Source: Mycoemilia scoparia (taxonomy: Eukaryota; Kickxellomycota; Kickxellomycetes; Kickxellales; Kickxellaceae). From it: a stretch of 11,239 nt of DNA. Below, piece by piece: positions 1 through 8,225 of the stretch (within the stretch, counting starts at the first letter, position 1; each line of letters opens with the position of its first letter). The translations under genes were made by a program, and so were the position numbers. Under the pieces are notes generated by a model. That model was not told where the DNA came from. It worked only from the letters and a program-made list of their open reading frames with translations, and ran no database searches. The DNA is taken from positions 1-11,239 of the forward strand of contig JANBPU010000437.1 of NCBI GenBank assembly GCA_027575805.1, read 5' to 3'.

Positions 1-219
1 TAGCCAATCATCACTGAGATTCCAGCTAAAATGTATTGGATTATGGACTGACTTGCAGGAAACGTGTGTGTGCACCTGTCTGTTATCATTTGGTGGAGAA
101 CTTACAATTTAATTCCAACTGAAATTTAGCCAAATAATAATAATGAATTATATTGATAAAATAATCCTAGTACTATACATTATGCTAGTAATATATAAAA
201 AGCCAAATACAACCACTCT
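1..219. other. Left-edge non-coding stretch, 3' flank of CCZ1
   Basis: No convincing gene is visible. The right part is the AT-rich 3' flank of the minus-strand CCZ1 gene, and I see no canonical AATAAA on that strand. Near 50-60 on the plus strand the string CTGACTTGCAG looks like a branch point followed by a 3' splice site. The sequence after it stays open for about 20 codons in one frame and ends in TGA near 121-123. This could be the last exon of a plus-strand gene entering from the left, but the peptide is not recognisable and chance could explain it. Confidence 0.4.
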
Positions 220-3200
220 TTATGATAAATCTGGTAATTTACTATATGCATTAAAATAGGCCTTCATAGATTTGTTCATAAATACTCTGGTGTCAGCCAA
301 TGTCCCTTTCTGTTGAGGAATTACATAGCACCAAAACGAAGGATCCCCTTTACCAAGACCACCGCTCCTGGGCGATCCTAAAGGAGAGAAAGTTGATCCA
401 AAAGTAGGAGAAGCAGTAGTAGTAGATAACGTCGGTGATTGTTTATAAGGCAAAATTGACGTGTATTGTGATTTGTAGTTAATGTTAAACGTATTTGTTA
501 ATGGTGCTGATGTATAGGGATGATGATGCTTGTGGTATTGGTGACCTTTGGTGTATCGAGCAGCTACCCAATTCTGATTTGATAAACGAATTGCAATATC
601 TCGAATATAAGAATGCCGGGTAAATTGTGAATACATGTTTAGAAGCATCTTTTGTTCAACAACAAATCTATTTCCGCCAATAACACTTCCTACCAACTCT
701 TGGTGTTGACCTTTGTTGTTAAATGACTTGGCTCTTTGCCTCTGTGCCATGGAGTTATTGTATGGGCTTGCTGATGCATTGTTTCTATCTCTTTCTCCAT
801 CAGTTTTTTTCTGACCATGAGGTGATTGCGATGGTGATGGATCATCTATTACGTTGCCAATAAGTGGATGTGGTTTAAATACAATATGTGGGGGTGCAAC
901 TGGTGGTTTGAGGCTTGGTGACTGAAGTGGATTAAGTATATCAAAGCTATCATTTAGAAGAATATCGTTCTGAGATAATCTCTGGGCTGTTATATAAAGA
1001 CTGGATTTATGATCGTGATGTTTTTTATCGTTTCCTGAGGAGCTTGGTGCTAATTCCAGAGAAGCATTCTTTTTCGATTTAGCATTGGGAGTCAAATTGG
1101 ATCCCTGGAATCCATATAGAACTGAATGATTTCCGGTATATCCAGAAACGACACCAGTTGTTGGTGAAAAAGACGAATGCAATGCATTGGTAGTCATATT
1201 GCGATGGAAATAATAAACCTTGTCTTTGAATGGAAGTGAATTATAAAGTTTTTCAGTCAACTGGTTATTCTTTGTAGTATGGAATAATAAGGTTGGCGAA
1301 AATGAATGGATAATCCTTTCAATTGCTTGGTATGCCTCGTCTGAGATATTATTATGCACCATATCCCTCCTTTTGCGTATCAAAACTAGGAACAAAAGCT
1401 CACCATACTTGTAGGCAAATGTGTGACATTTTTCTTCATGGTGGTTATGGATCATATGTCCCACAAGACTATCAACCCACAAGGGGGTTTCGCAGGTTAT
1501 CAATAGGTGATTTGAAGCTGTGTCAAGATCACCAAACACATCGTCTGCGGATGGTTGTGGTGGTGGTAGTGACTGTGGATTAGGTATGGCGATTTTTGGA
1601 AGTGAAAATTTTGGTGGCTCGCCAGAATTCACAAATGAACCATAAAGACTGCGAAGATACCTCTTATCATACTGCATTCCCTGGATCCCACGAGGAGCCA
1701 AAACAACACCACGAGTTTCATCAACTAGATCACCCGTATTAGGAAACAATGTATTGCCAACAGCTTCAGAAACAAGCGATTCAATGTTGCTACCAATATC
1801 CTGATCATCGCTCTCTGTATCCTTGGCTTCAGGAGCTAATATGTCGGCGGTTTCAATCTTGGCAGCAGATGTTAATGTGTTGACAAAGGTATAATCTGGA
1901 TGTACTCCTGGTAAAACCATAGGGTCAAGGTGATTCTGGTTCTGACTATGATAATCCTGATTAAATATATCATCATTTCCAACTGTACTACTATGGATTC
2001 CCAAACTTCGACCAGATACTGAATATAATGACGGCGCAATCGACTTTGAATCGGAGTAAAAGTGTCCTTCTACAGGAAACCGCATGCTACTTGCAAGGCT
2101 TTCACTAAGAGATGCTTTTGATTTGACTCTCGGGATTGGATATTGTGAGCTAGAAGAGGAATGATGTGGCGTTTTTCTAAAAACTGATGGTGACCCATAT
2201 CTTCTTGTGGATCGCGCACCACTACTCATTGGGACTGATGGGGCTCTATCCTTGAAATTCGAGGAAGTGTCGTTAAATACCATAGTAATGGGCCTGGCTG
2301 ATACTTGTGTACCTTTGAATGGTGGATCCTGCTTAATAGATGGCGGCGGTTTTGGTTCTACAAGTGCCGAAACTGCATCCGAAAATGTAGAAGTAAAGTT
2401 GGTGGAGATCCTGAAGGGTGCACCAATAGCCGTGGTAGTTTCTGTCTTGCTCTTAATTGAAGAGCGATCATCTATATCAGGCTTTACAGATTCTGAAGAA
2501 TATGTTTCTGTATTCCCTATCGATCTTGCATCGGATTCTGCCACTTCGTCGTCAGCTTTATTTAGTACCTCTGCAGATGTATGGATATTATCATGTGGGC
2601 TTTGTTGTGGCTTTAGAGATGGCGATGCACGGTTCCAACTTAAAGCTCCAGTTAGATAACCCCAGGTAGACTTGGATGCACTGTCAGACGTATCTCTATT
2701 ACCGCTTCCCTCACCCCCGCCCATCCCTGGGATCAATGGAGCAGCAAGTTTTGTTGAAATTCCGACAATAGATGAAAATATGGATTTTGCATCATCATTC
2801 TTATTTTTCTTCTTATTCCTGTTGGAACGAGGTGACGAATCTTTATAATCTGATATTTCCTTCAAACTATCTTTAAGAGCCTTTGAGGTTGCATGAGCGT
2901 CATTACGTTGCTTTGGCTGAGGTCTATACGGAGGATCCTGAAACCCCTTTGAATATGTGCTTCGAACCCAGCTGGTCAACGCCTGAGCTGTTAGTGCCTT
3001 TGCATCCAGTGCTTTTAGAGATTCGCTTGGATGCAAAGAATCTTCGGGACAAGATGACCATAGTAAATCCTGCCCCTGCCAATAAACAAACATGCCCTCC
3101 ACACGATACTCAGCATTTTGTTCAAACTTGTTGAAACTCAACACCTCGTCTTTAGATGCACCAGGCATCGCTTCCGTATTATCATCACTGCCAACATCCT

Positions 3201-4449
3201 TTTCTTTCCCTTTTCTTTTACTAGTAGATCTAGCAGTCGCGGCTGTATTGATAGTGGGACCTTTGTCTTTATCCTTGTCACTGAGCGTGTTTGCTCGTGT
3301 ACGCAACTCATTATCATCAGAATGCGATGGCAAAAGTGAAAGTACATCCCAACACTGTTCAAAGTATCGATTAGTAGCACTGCCTATAATCTTTTTCGGT
3401 ACACCACCAACAGTATGTATCAAATCTAGTTCGCTTGTTCTATTCTGGCTCCACCGACTATCGAATCCCCAAACTACCTTTCCAAAATAATCCGCCAAAT
3501 TGGTTTCAAGCTGTACAATTAATCTCTCTTGGTCACCACCACCAGCAGTAGCAGCACAACCCTCACTATCACTCACTACATCACACAAATAATTTAGATG
3601 CGGTTGAATTGGACCATACATTAGTCTATATGCATGATATTCTCGTTTTAACCAGTTAATTATTGCGTCATCGGTCAAATCGCTTTCAATAAATTCAATT
3701 GACACGGCATCCTTTTCACCAGGAATTGATCGAATTCTTCGAGGAAATATGACACATAGTGTAAACCAAATTTCGGGTTCGGCTTGGAATATTGCAATGC
3801 ACCTTTTTTCTGATCTAATCACTTGAGTGTGTTGTTGTTGAGTTGTTTTTGAGTCTGTGGTGCTGCTTTGGAATGTAAACTTTTGAGAAAATTTGGTTAG
3901 GGCTTGAACTGCGCCAATCTCTCTAAGCTGTGTGTCTAGGTCTACAAAGCGTTCTCTGGTTAAGCCAGGAATTGGATCACTGCTGGTAATTTGGCTTCGA
4001 TTCTGCGCACTATTACTAATGGTACTCATCGTCACTTCATTAATATTAGTACCATCCCTATCAGTGTTTTTCGGAGTATTGTTGCTGTTGATAGTGGTAG
4101 TCTTGCTAGAGTTGTCGTCTTCTAGGGTTTTTGGCACATTCTTGAGACTTTTCTGTGTGTTTGCCTCATCATCATCATCATTACTATCTGTGGCTATTTG
4201 TGATTCTGACGATGATTGTTGTTGTAATGGTGGTGGTGGTGGTGGTGGTACAGGTCTCCTATGAATAATTGTTGGCTTCTTCTTCGGCTCCGGATAATAT
4301 TGGGGGGTCTCGGCAGCAACATAATAAAGAATAGGCGATTCTTGGAACTTTCCTGTCCGTAAATTCAGTTTTTTGCGTCTCAAGTCTGGTGAAAATATCG
4401 AAAAATATGAGAATGCCGGTGGACAGTATTGGCCATCGCCTGATAACAT
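220..4449 (-). CDS. CCZ1: Vacuolar fusion protein CCZ1 homologue (Mon1-Ccz1 Rab7 GEF subunit), enlarged
   Basis: Uninterrupted 1409-residue frame. Ccz1 pairs with Mon1 to load GTP on Rab7/Ypt7 at late endosomes and vacuoles, driving fusion and autophagosome delivery. The identification rests on remembered family patterns in the right order. The start has FSYFSIFSPDL then ILYYVA (about residues 13-44). Next come GAVQALTKFSQKF (about 178) and a segment around 216-230 resembling the first longin domain. A GG-containing hinge lies near 345 and FVYWQGQDLLWSS near 455, which resembles human FLYNDQLIWSG. FAYKYGELLFLVLI is near 1015, and a C-terminal longin-like segment with NWVAARYTKGH is near 1290. 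Between these blocks lie Ser/Thr/Asn/Lys-rich disordered insertions (about 55-165, 380-440, 515-910 and 1090-1250), including Pro7 and Asp runs. Human CCZ1 is about 480 residues, so this protein is nearly three times longer. The ATG has A at -3. No splice sites are needed. Confidence 0.85.
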   Translation of the reverse strand: MLSGDGQYCPPAFSYFSIFSPDLRRKKLNLRTGKFQESPILYYVAAETPQYYPEPKKKPTIIHRRPVPPPPPPPLQQQSSSESQIATDSNDDDDEANTQKSLKNVPKTLEDDNSSKTTTINSNNTPKNTDRDGTNINEVTMSTISNSAQNRSQITSSDPIPGLTRERFVDLDTQLREIGAVQALTKFSQKFTFQSSTTDSKTTQQQHTQVIRSEKRCIAIFQAEPEIWFTLCVIFPRRIRSIPGEKDAVSIEFIESDLTDDAIINWLKREYHAYRLMYGPIQPHLNYLCDVVSDSEGCAATAGGGDQERLIVQLETNLADYFGKVVWGFDSRWSQNRTSELDLIHTVGGVPKKIIGSATNRYFEQCWDVLSLLPSHSDDNELRTRANTLSDKDKDKGPTINTAATARSTSKRKGKEKDVGSDDNTEAMPGASKDEVLSFNKFEQNAEYRVEGMFVYWQGQDLLWSSCPEDSLHPSESLKALDAKALTAQALTSWVRSTYSKGFQDPPYRPQPKQRNDAHATSKALKDSLKEISDYKDSSPRSNRNKKKNKNDDAKSIFSSIVGISTKLAAPLIPGMGGGEGSGNRDTSDSASKSTWGYLTGALSWNRASPSLKPQQSPHDNIHTSAEVLNKADDEVAESDARSIGNTETYSSESVKPDIDDRSSIKSKTETTTAIGAPFRISTNFTSTFSDAVSALVEPKPPPSIKQDPPFKGTQVSARPITMVFNDTSSNFKDRAPSVPMSSGARSTRRYGSPSVFRKTPHHSSSSSQYPIPRVKSKASLSESLASSMRFPVEGHFYSDSKSIAPSLYSVSGRSLGIHSSTVGNDDIFNQDYHSQNQNHLDPMVLPGVHPDYTFVNTLTSAAKIETADILAPEAKDTESDDQDIGSNIESLVSEAVGNTLFPNTGDLVDETRGVVLAPRGIQGMQYDKRYLRSLYGSFVNSGEPPKFSLPKIAIPNPQSLPPPQPSADDVFGDLDTASNHLLITCETPLWVDSLVGHMIHNHHEEKCHTFAYKYGELLFLVLIRKRRDMVHNNISDEAYQAIERIIHSFSPTLLFHTTKNNQLTEKLYNSLPFKDKVYYFHRNMTTNALHSSFSPTTGVVSGYTGNHSVLYGFQGSNLTPNAKSKKNASLELAPSSSGNDKKHHDHKSSLYITAQRLSQNDILLNDSFDILNPLQSPSLKPPVAPPHIVFKPHPLIGNVIDDPSPSQSPHGQKKTDGERDRNNASASPYNNSMAQRQRAKSFNNKGQHQELVGSVIGGNRFVVEQKMLLNMYSQFTRHSYIRDIAIRLSNQNWVAARYTKGHQYHKHHHPYTSAPLTNTFNINYKSQYTSILPYKQSPTLSTTTASPTFGSTFSPLGSPRSGGLGKGDPSFWCYVIPQQKGTLADTRVFMNKSMKAYFNAYSKLPDLS
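4228..4248. repeat. (TGG)7 trinucleotide repeat inside CCZ1
   Basis: Seven perfect TGG units, read on the minus strand as CCA, encode a run of seven prolines near residues 68-74, followed by a short Gln/Ser run. A second tract, (TCA)5 at 4166-4180, encodes acidic Asp residues. Both lie in the disordered insertion between the first and second conserved blocks of CCZ1, where length change by slippage would be tolerated. Confidence 0.9.
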
Positions 4450-4739
4450 TATTACTTTCTCCTATATAAAAAGATTTCTGGATAGGTAGAATTGCAGCAG
4501 CAGCGATGTGTATGTATGGATGCGGGTATGTATATATACACGTCGACCTATCTTGCCAATGAAGAAAAGGATGTTGGTAGTGGGGCAAAAGATATTAATA
4601 CAAGGAAAGGGTATGTCTAAATATATCAAGAAAAAGAATATATATGCGTGTGTTTTAAGTTAAAATTCAGCACTAACATGCTTGTGTTGATGAAACAAAA
4701 TCTCGTATTATATAAAAGGTAATTGATCATAAAATTATG
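4450..4739 (-). promoter_or_regulatory. Putative CCZ1 upstream region
   Basis: This is the 5' flank of CCZ1. It holds a (CAG)-type tract at 4494-4505 and a TATG/TATA-rich stretch around 4508-4540. On the minus strand the TATATATA at about 4531-4538 lies about 85 bases before the ATG, a distance usable by a fungal TATA box. A nearer TATATAGG at 4461-4468 seems too close to the ATG to serve. No other element is recognisable, and the promoter call is inference from position. Confidence 0.35.
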
Positions 4740-4814
4740 GGCCACTAAAAGGTATCCTTTGAAAATTATGCATATATATGGATCATAATTTTTGAAGGGT
4801 ATCTTTTGGTGGCC
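4740..4814 (+). repeat. 31-bp inverted repeat with 13-base loop (hairpin)
   Basis: The arms are 4740-4770 and 4784-4814, and the loop is 4771-4783. Pairing base by base, 26 positions are Watson-Crick. The other five (4746/4808, 4752/4802, 4755/4799, 4760/4794, 4761/4793) are all T-G or G-T, so a plus-strand RNA would pair along all 31 positions. The right arm contains the same TTTTTGAAGGGT end as the inverted-repeat element that follows. The left arm is therefore an extra, inverted copy of the element's end. It may have formed by nested insertion or by inverted duplication during transposition. Confidence 0.85.
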
Positions 4815-4890
4815 AAAGATTATAGGGGCTATCAAAGCCAAATAGATGTCCAGTTTTACTAGTGAACTTTTACCCTTCAAAAATAAATGC
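4786..4890. mobile_element. Small non-autonomous inverted-repeat element, copy A (MITE-like)
   Basis: The left terminal repeat (TAATTTTTGAAGGGTA from 4786) faces its inverse near the right end (TACCCTTCAAAAATAAA from 4871). Between them lies 4822-4846, which shares 19 of its first 22 bases with the matching part of copy B at 5847-5871 (common strings ATAGGGGC and AGCCAAAT). There is no coding capacity. Shared ends plus a shared interior at two sites about 1 kb apart indicate a dispersed repeat family of MITE type. The outer limits are unclear because of the additional inverted arm on the left; ATGGGC-like matches at about 4737-4742 and 4887-4893 might mark a wider element. No target-site duplication could be fixed, so the superfamily is unknown. 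Confidence 0.65.
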
Positions 4891-5812
4891 CCATATTATA
4901 CTTTGTGTCTTTGTAATGCTTGTTTTGGCATGAATACAAAGAAATTCGTGACAATTTGAATCACAGAGCTATAAATTCCAAGTAATTTATAGATCAATCC
5001 TCAGTAAAAATTGGTACTTTGCAGGTTCAAGTCCATCAATGTAATAGGATTTCAATTCCCTTTCTGCGATATAAACACAATATGTTTATATGCTGTCTTT
5101 GTATCTGTTGCTGTGCAAGATGTTCAGGAGATTATTAAAGAAATAAAACAATTTTTGTGTCTACAGGTTTATAGAGGTTTTAACGCCCTAGTTTTATACT
5201 TGTGAAGCATACTTGCATGTGCACATGAGTTAGCTGATAGCAATGAATAAATATTGATACCTCCACATATCCTTTGATCTACTTTGATGGAAGTGGTGCA
5301 ATACTGGAACTTTTTGATGATGGTAAAAATGATATCATGAATAGTATAAATATGTCATGTCCACTATCAATTTTTAATATATCAATGGTCCATTAGGATA
5401 ATACTAAATGTAAAATTGACACGTCTTGGACACCCACATTGTGCAACACTTTTTAAAAGTTTGACTAAACCCAATAATTTATTTTGACTCCAAACTCAAT
5501 TAATTCGTTATTCCAGGTTTGGGACTCAACAAGTGTCATTTTCCAACTGAACCTTATAATGACTTCTAATAGTGCTACCTAGAACATTATTATATAATTT
5601 ACTATGGATGCATCATTTGACATATAAGAATTATGATCCTATCAAATTACAGCCACGAAATGAGTTATATGTTTAGTTGGTGAATAGCATTTTTTAGGAG
5701 GCAGTCAACTTGATACCCATTTGCGACTATGGCCACTGCATTTACAGATGCCACTTAAATTGCAAAGCGATGATAAAATGATATGATTAAAGTGCATATA
5801 AAACTATGAGCA
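4891..5812. other. Intergenic DNA between the two inverted-repeat copies
   Basis: About 0.9 kb of AT-rich sequence has no gene that I can support. A 64-codon stretch open on the plus strand at 5011-5205 begins with TTG, not ATG, and matches no family I know. A weak inverted repeat (5412-5430 against 5523-5542, roughly 14 of 19 positions) could be a decayed transposon. The string around 5022-5035 looks like a tRNA T-loop but has no supporting tRNA structure. Confidence 0.6.
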
Positions 5813-5923
5813 CAAAAGAGTGATTATTTTTGAAGGGTGCATGTTGATAGGGGCAATCCCAGCCAAATGAGTGATCACAGTCTATTATTAAATGGTCACC
5901 CTTCAAAAATAACCACCCATTTG
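5813..5923. mobile_element. Small non-autonomous inverted-repeat element, copy B (MITE-like)
   Basis: This copy is 111 bp with 27-bp terminal inverted repeats at 5813-5839 and 5897-5923, matching at 24 of 27 positions. Both arms contain TTATTTTTGAAGGGTG. The interior carries ATAGGGGCAATCCCAGCCAAAT, also present with three changes in copy A, in the same orientation. The spacing from that block to the right repeat is nearly equal in both copies (about 25-26 bases). The element has no open reading frame, so mobility would need a transposase from elsewhere. ACTA occurs at 5803-5806 and 5924-5927 but does not abut the left end, so I do not call it a target duplication. Confidence 0.75.
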
Positions 5924-6177
5924 ACTAATTCCTAGAATACAGTGACATAGTTGGGAAAAACTGTTGTTTTTAATTGTAATATTATAGCTAAGAGATAGGA
6001 TAAAGAAAATGGTTAAATTTTTAAGAAGCGGAGATGAAAAACAATTAATACTGTCAAATGAACTTTTTTGTATAGAAATTTTAGAGATACTACTTGTGGA
6101 TGATCACATACCATACCACACATAAAATATTGGTATAGTATACCCGTGTATTTAAAGACCAGATCTACTATTGCTGT
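5924..6177 (-). other. 3' flank of TCP1
   Basis: This AT-rich stretch downstream of the TCP1 stop codon has no gene. A 13-base palindrome, GGTATAGTATACC, lies at 6132-6144, and CATACC repeats lie just left of it, so a transcript end here could fold into a small stem. I see no canonical AATAAA on the minus strand. Confidence 0.5.
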
Positions 6178-8225
6178 CTAGTGAGCATGAGGATCTTGTT
6201 CTTCTTGGTTTTCTGGGATCAACTTGATAAGATCATCGATACGGAGGATAGAAATAGCAGCCTCAGTAGCACCCTTAAGCATCTTTATCTTTGACATTGC
6301 TGGTTCAAGAACACCAGCATCAAGGTTGTTACGAAGGTTGCCATTCTCAAGGTCAAGACCATAGTGCCTGAATCTTGAGTAGCTAGCGTTCTGGGGATCA
6401 TTTTGAGCCTTATGGTGGTAGGCACGAAGCTTAGCAACAAGATCAATCGAGTCCTTTGCAGCGTTTATGGCCAATTGCTTGGGAATAGAAAGCAAGGCCG
6501 AAGCAAATTCAGCAAAGGCCAACTGTTCACGAGACTGGAGAGTAGTTGCAAAGGATTCAAGATAAACATCCAAGGCAGTTTCAACAGCACCACCACCAGG
6601 AACAACAGCGCCAGATTCCAAAACACGCTTGACTGAGCACAAGGCATCATGGAGAGATCTTTCCATCTCATCAAGAAGGAAATCGTTGGCACCACGAAGC
6701 ACAACAGATACGGCAGCCTGGGTTGGAGTATCACGGATAATAACATACTCGTCACCAGAGATACGCTTCTGCTCAACAACAGCTGAAGTTCCAAGGAAGC
6801 CAGGTTCAAATGTCTCGTCACCCTCAAGGTTGGCTAAAGTACTCAAGAAAGTAGCACCAGTAGCCTTGGCAATTCTGCGAGCATCTTCCTTGGCAACCCT
6901 GGTAATGACCATAGCACCAGCCTCAGAGAACATCTTTCCGTACACGTCGTCAACACCACGGGTAGTAAACAGTACCTTTGTACCAGCAGCAATGATTTTC
7001 TTGGCTCTCTCAGTGGTAATATCGATTTCACGCTTTCTAATTTCTTCGAGGTTTTCGGGGTTATCGACAACAATGTTGATACCCATCTTCATGCGAGTCT
7101 TTGAAAGGTCAAAATCGATGACTGCAATCTTTGGAGATTTGAGGTATGTGGGCATAGCGTGGCTCTGGACTGGGCGGTGAACAGCGTATCCAGAAATAAA
7201 TTCAGATTCTTGGGCACTAGCGCCCTTAACTTTGACAATGTTAACAGCCTTAACTGAGTGCTTTGCTTTTCCTCTGTAGTCAGTGGTCTTGACAGCCAAC
7301 ATAGCATCGACAGCCAGATCAGCAAACATGTCGCCGTAGTTACCCAAAATCTTGCTGGAAAGGGTAGTCTTTGCGACGTTCTTTATGGCTTCACGACCAA
7401 GTTTGTCAACCTTGTAGGCAAGTTGGTCAGCAAGGAACTTGCAAGCTTCTTTGCAGGCCAAGCGGTAACCAGTTATGATGGTTGAAGGGTGAATACGAGT
7501 CTTGATCAATTCGTTGGCGCGACGAAGAAGTTCGGCAGCTATAATGACTACAGATGTGGTACCGTCGCCAACCTCTTTGTCCTGTTGTTGAGCAAGTTCT
7601 ACGAATACCTTGGCAGCTGGGTGTTCGACCTCGAGGAGCTGCAAAATAGTAGCGCCGTCATTGGAAATAGTTACATCCTACAAATGTATATATATTGTAA
7701 ATTGAAAATTGGATTATAGCATTTGTGGGTGTATATCAATATGATGGATGGTCAATAGTAGTAGTGGATATCATTAAAGCAGTTGACTTGTTTTGATGAC
7801 AGAGAAATTGATAGAGCATCAAAAACAATTTATGTTTATATAACTTACGCCAACATCATCGACCAACATTTTATCAAGACCAACAGGGCCCAAAGAAGTT
7901 TTGACCACATTGGCAACCGAAAGAGCAGCCATCACTATTTTCGAAAAAACAAAATCACAGATTCAAACGTAAGCACAAATGCTCGCATACCCTCGTATTA
8001 TTATGCTCTGATTGTAAATGAGAATATGACTAGATTGCTTTGAAATTAAAAACAGAAATCTGCTATTCCTTTTCAATATCATATGGCCACATTTTAAAAT
8101 GACCAAGAAGCTAATTAAAAGATAATTGGCTTACCATTTTGGGCACGAACATCTTGACCAGACACACGCTGACCACCAATAAATAGGGCCGAGTCTTGGT
8201 TATTTACTTGAAATATGCCAGACAT
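6178..8225 (-). CDS. TCP1: T-complex protein 1 subunit alpha (CCT1), three exons
   Basis: TCP1/CCT1 is one of eight subunits of the cytosolic TRiC/CCT chaperonin, which folds actin, tubulin and other proteins using ATP. Minus-strand exons are 8225-8135, 7934-7849 and 7677-6178. Joined, they give 91 + 86 + 1500 bases, that is 558 residues plus TAG, close to the human 556. Splicing restores the family's N-terminal order: QNVMAA across junction 1, then LGPVGLDKMLVDD, then DVTISNDGATIL across junction 2. Later motifs are GDGTTS (residues 96-101, nucleotide binding), LANLEGDETFE, SLHDALC, VPGGG (about 418) and DSIDLVAKLRA (about 470, with the Asp that chaperonins use in hydrolysis). IRKREIDITTER and the match to human alpha throughout separate it from the other CCT paralogues. 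The ATG at 8223-8225 is the only start giving the complete apical, intermediate and equatorial domains. Confidence 0.96.
7678..7848 (-). other. TCP1 intron 2 (171 bases)
   Basis: The donor is GTAAGT at 7848-7843 and the acceptor is TTTGTAG ending at 7678. Removal joins GATGTTGGC to GATGTAACT in phase 0 and restores the conserved DDVGDVTISNDGAT sequence. The intron is AT-rich and has no coding sign. Confidence 0.93.
7935..8134 (-). other. TCP1 intron 1 (200 bases)
   Basis: The donor is GTAAGC at 8134-8129 and the acceptor is AATAG ending at 7935, preceded by a T-rich tract. Removal joins AAAATG to TGATGGCT in phase 1, producing the conserved QNVMAA string. CTTAC about 35-40 bases before the acceptor is a possible branch point. 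It lies only 30 codons after the start codon. Confidence 0.92.

Noticed and set aside
4259..4588. 109-codon minus-strand frame over the CCZ1 start
   Set aside because: It overlaps the conserved CCZ1 N-terminus in a different frame and has a low-complexity leader-like composition; it is a shadow frame.
4626..4880. 84-codon minus-strand frame
   Set aside because: It consists largely of the inverted-repeat element and its hairpin, which explain the sequence better than coding.
4959..5040. tRNA-like T-loop string GGTTCAAGTCC near 5025
   Set aside because: The flanking T-stem does not pair (GCAGG against CCATC), there is no A-box upstream and no acceptor stem can be drawn.
5011..5205. 64-codon open stretch on the plus strand
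   Set aside because: It starts with TTG instead of ATG, has no recognisable domain and lies in AT-rich intergenic DNA; chance or a very old remnant.
6629..7180. 183-codon plus-strand frame inside TCP1
   Set aside because: It is antisense to strongly conserved TCP1 coding sequence and begins and ends arbitrarily relative to it; codon-structure shadow.
7783..8043. 86-codon frame on the plus strand
   Set aside because: It lies antisense across TCP1 exon 2 and both introns, whose splice sites and restored conserved protein explain the region.
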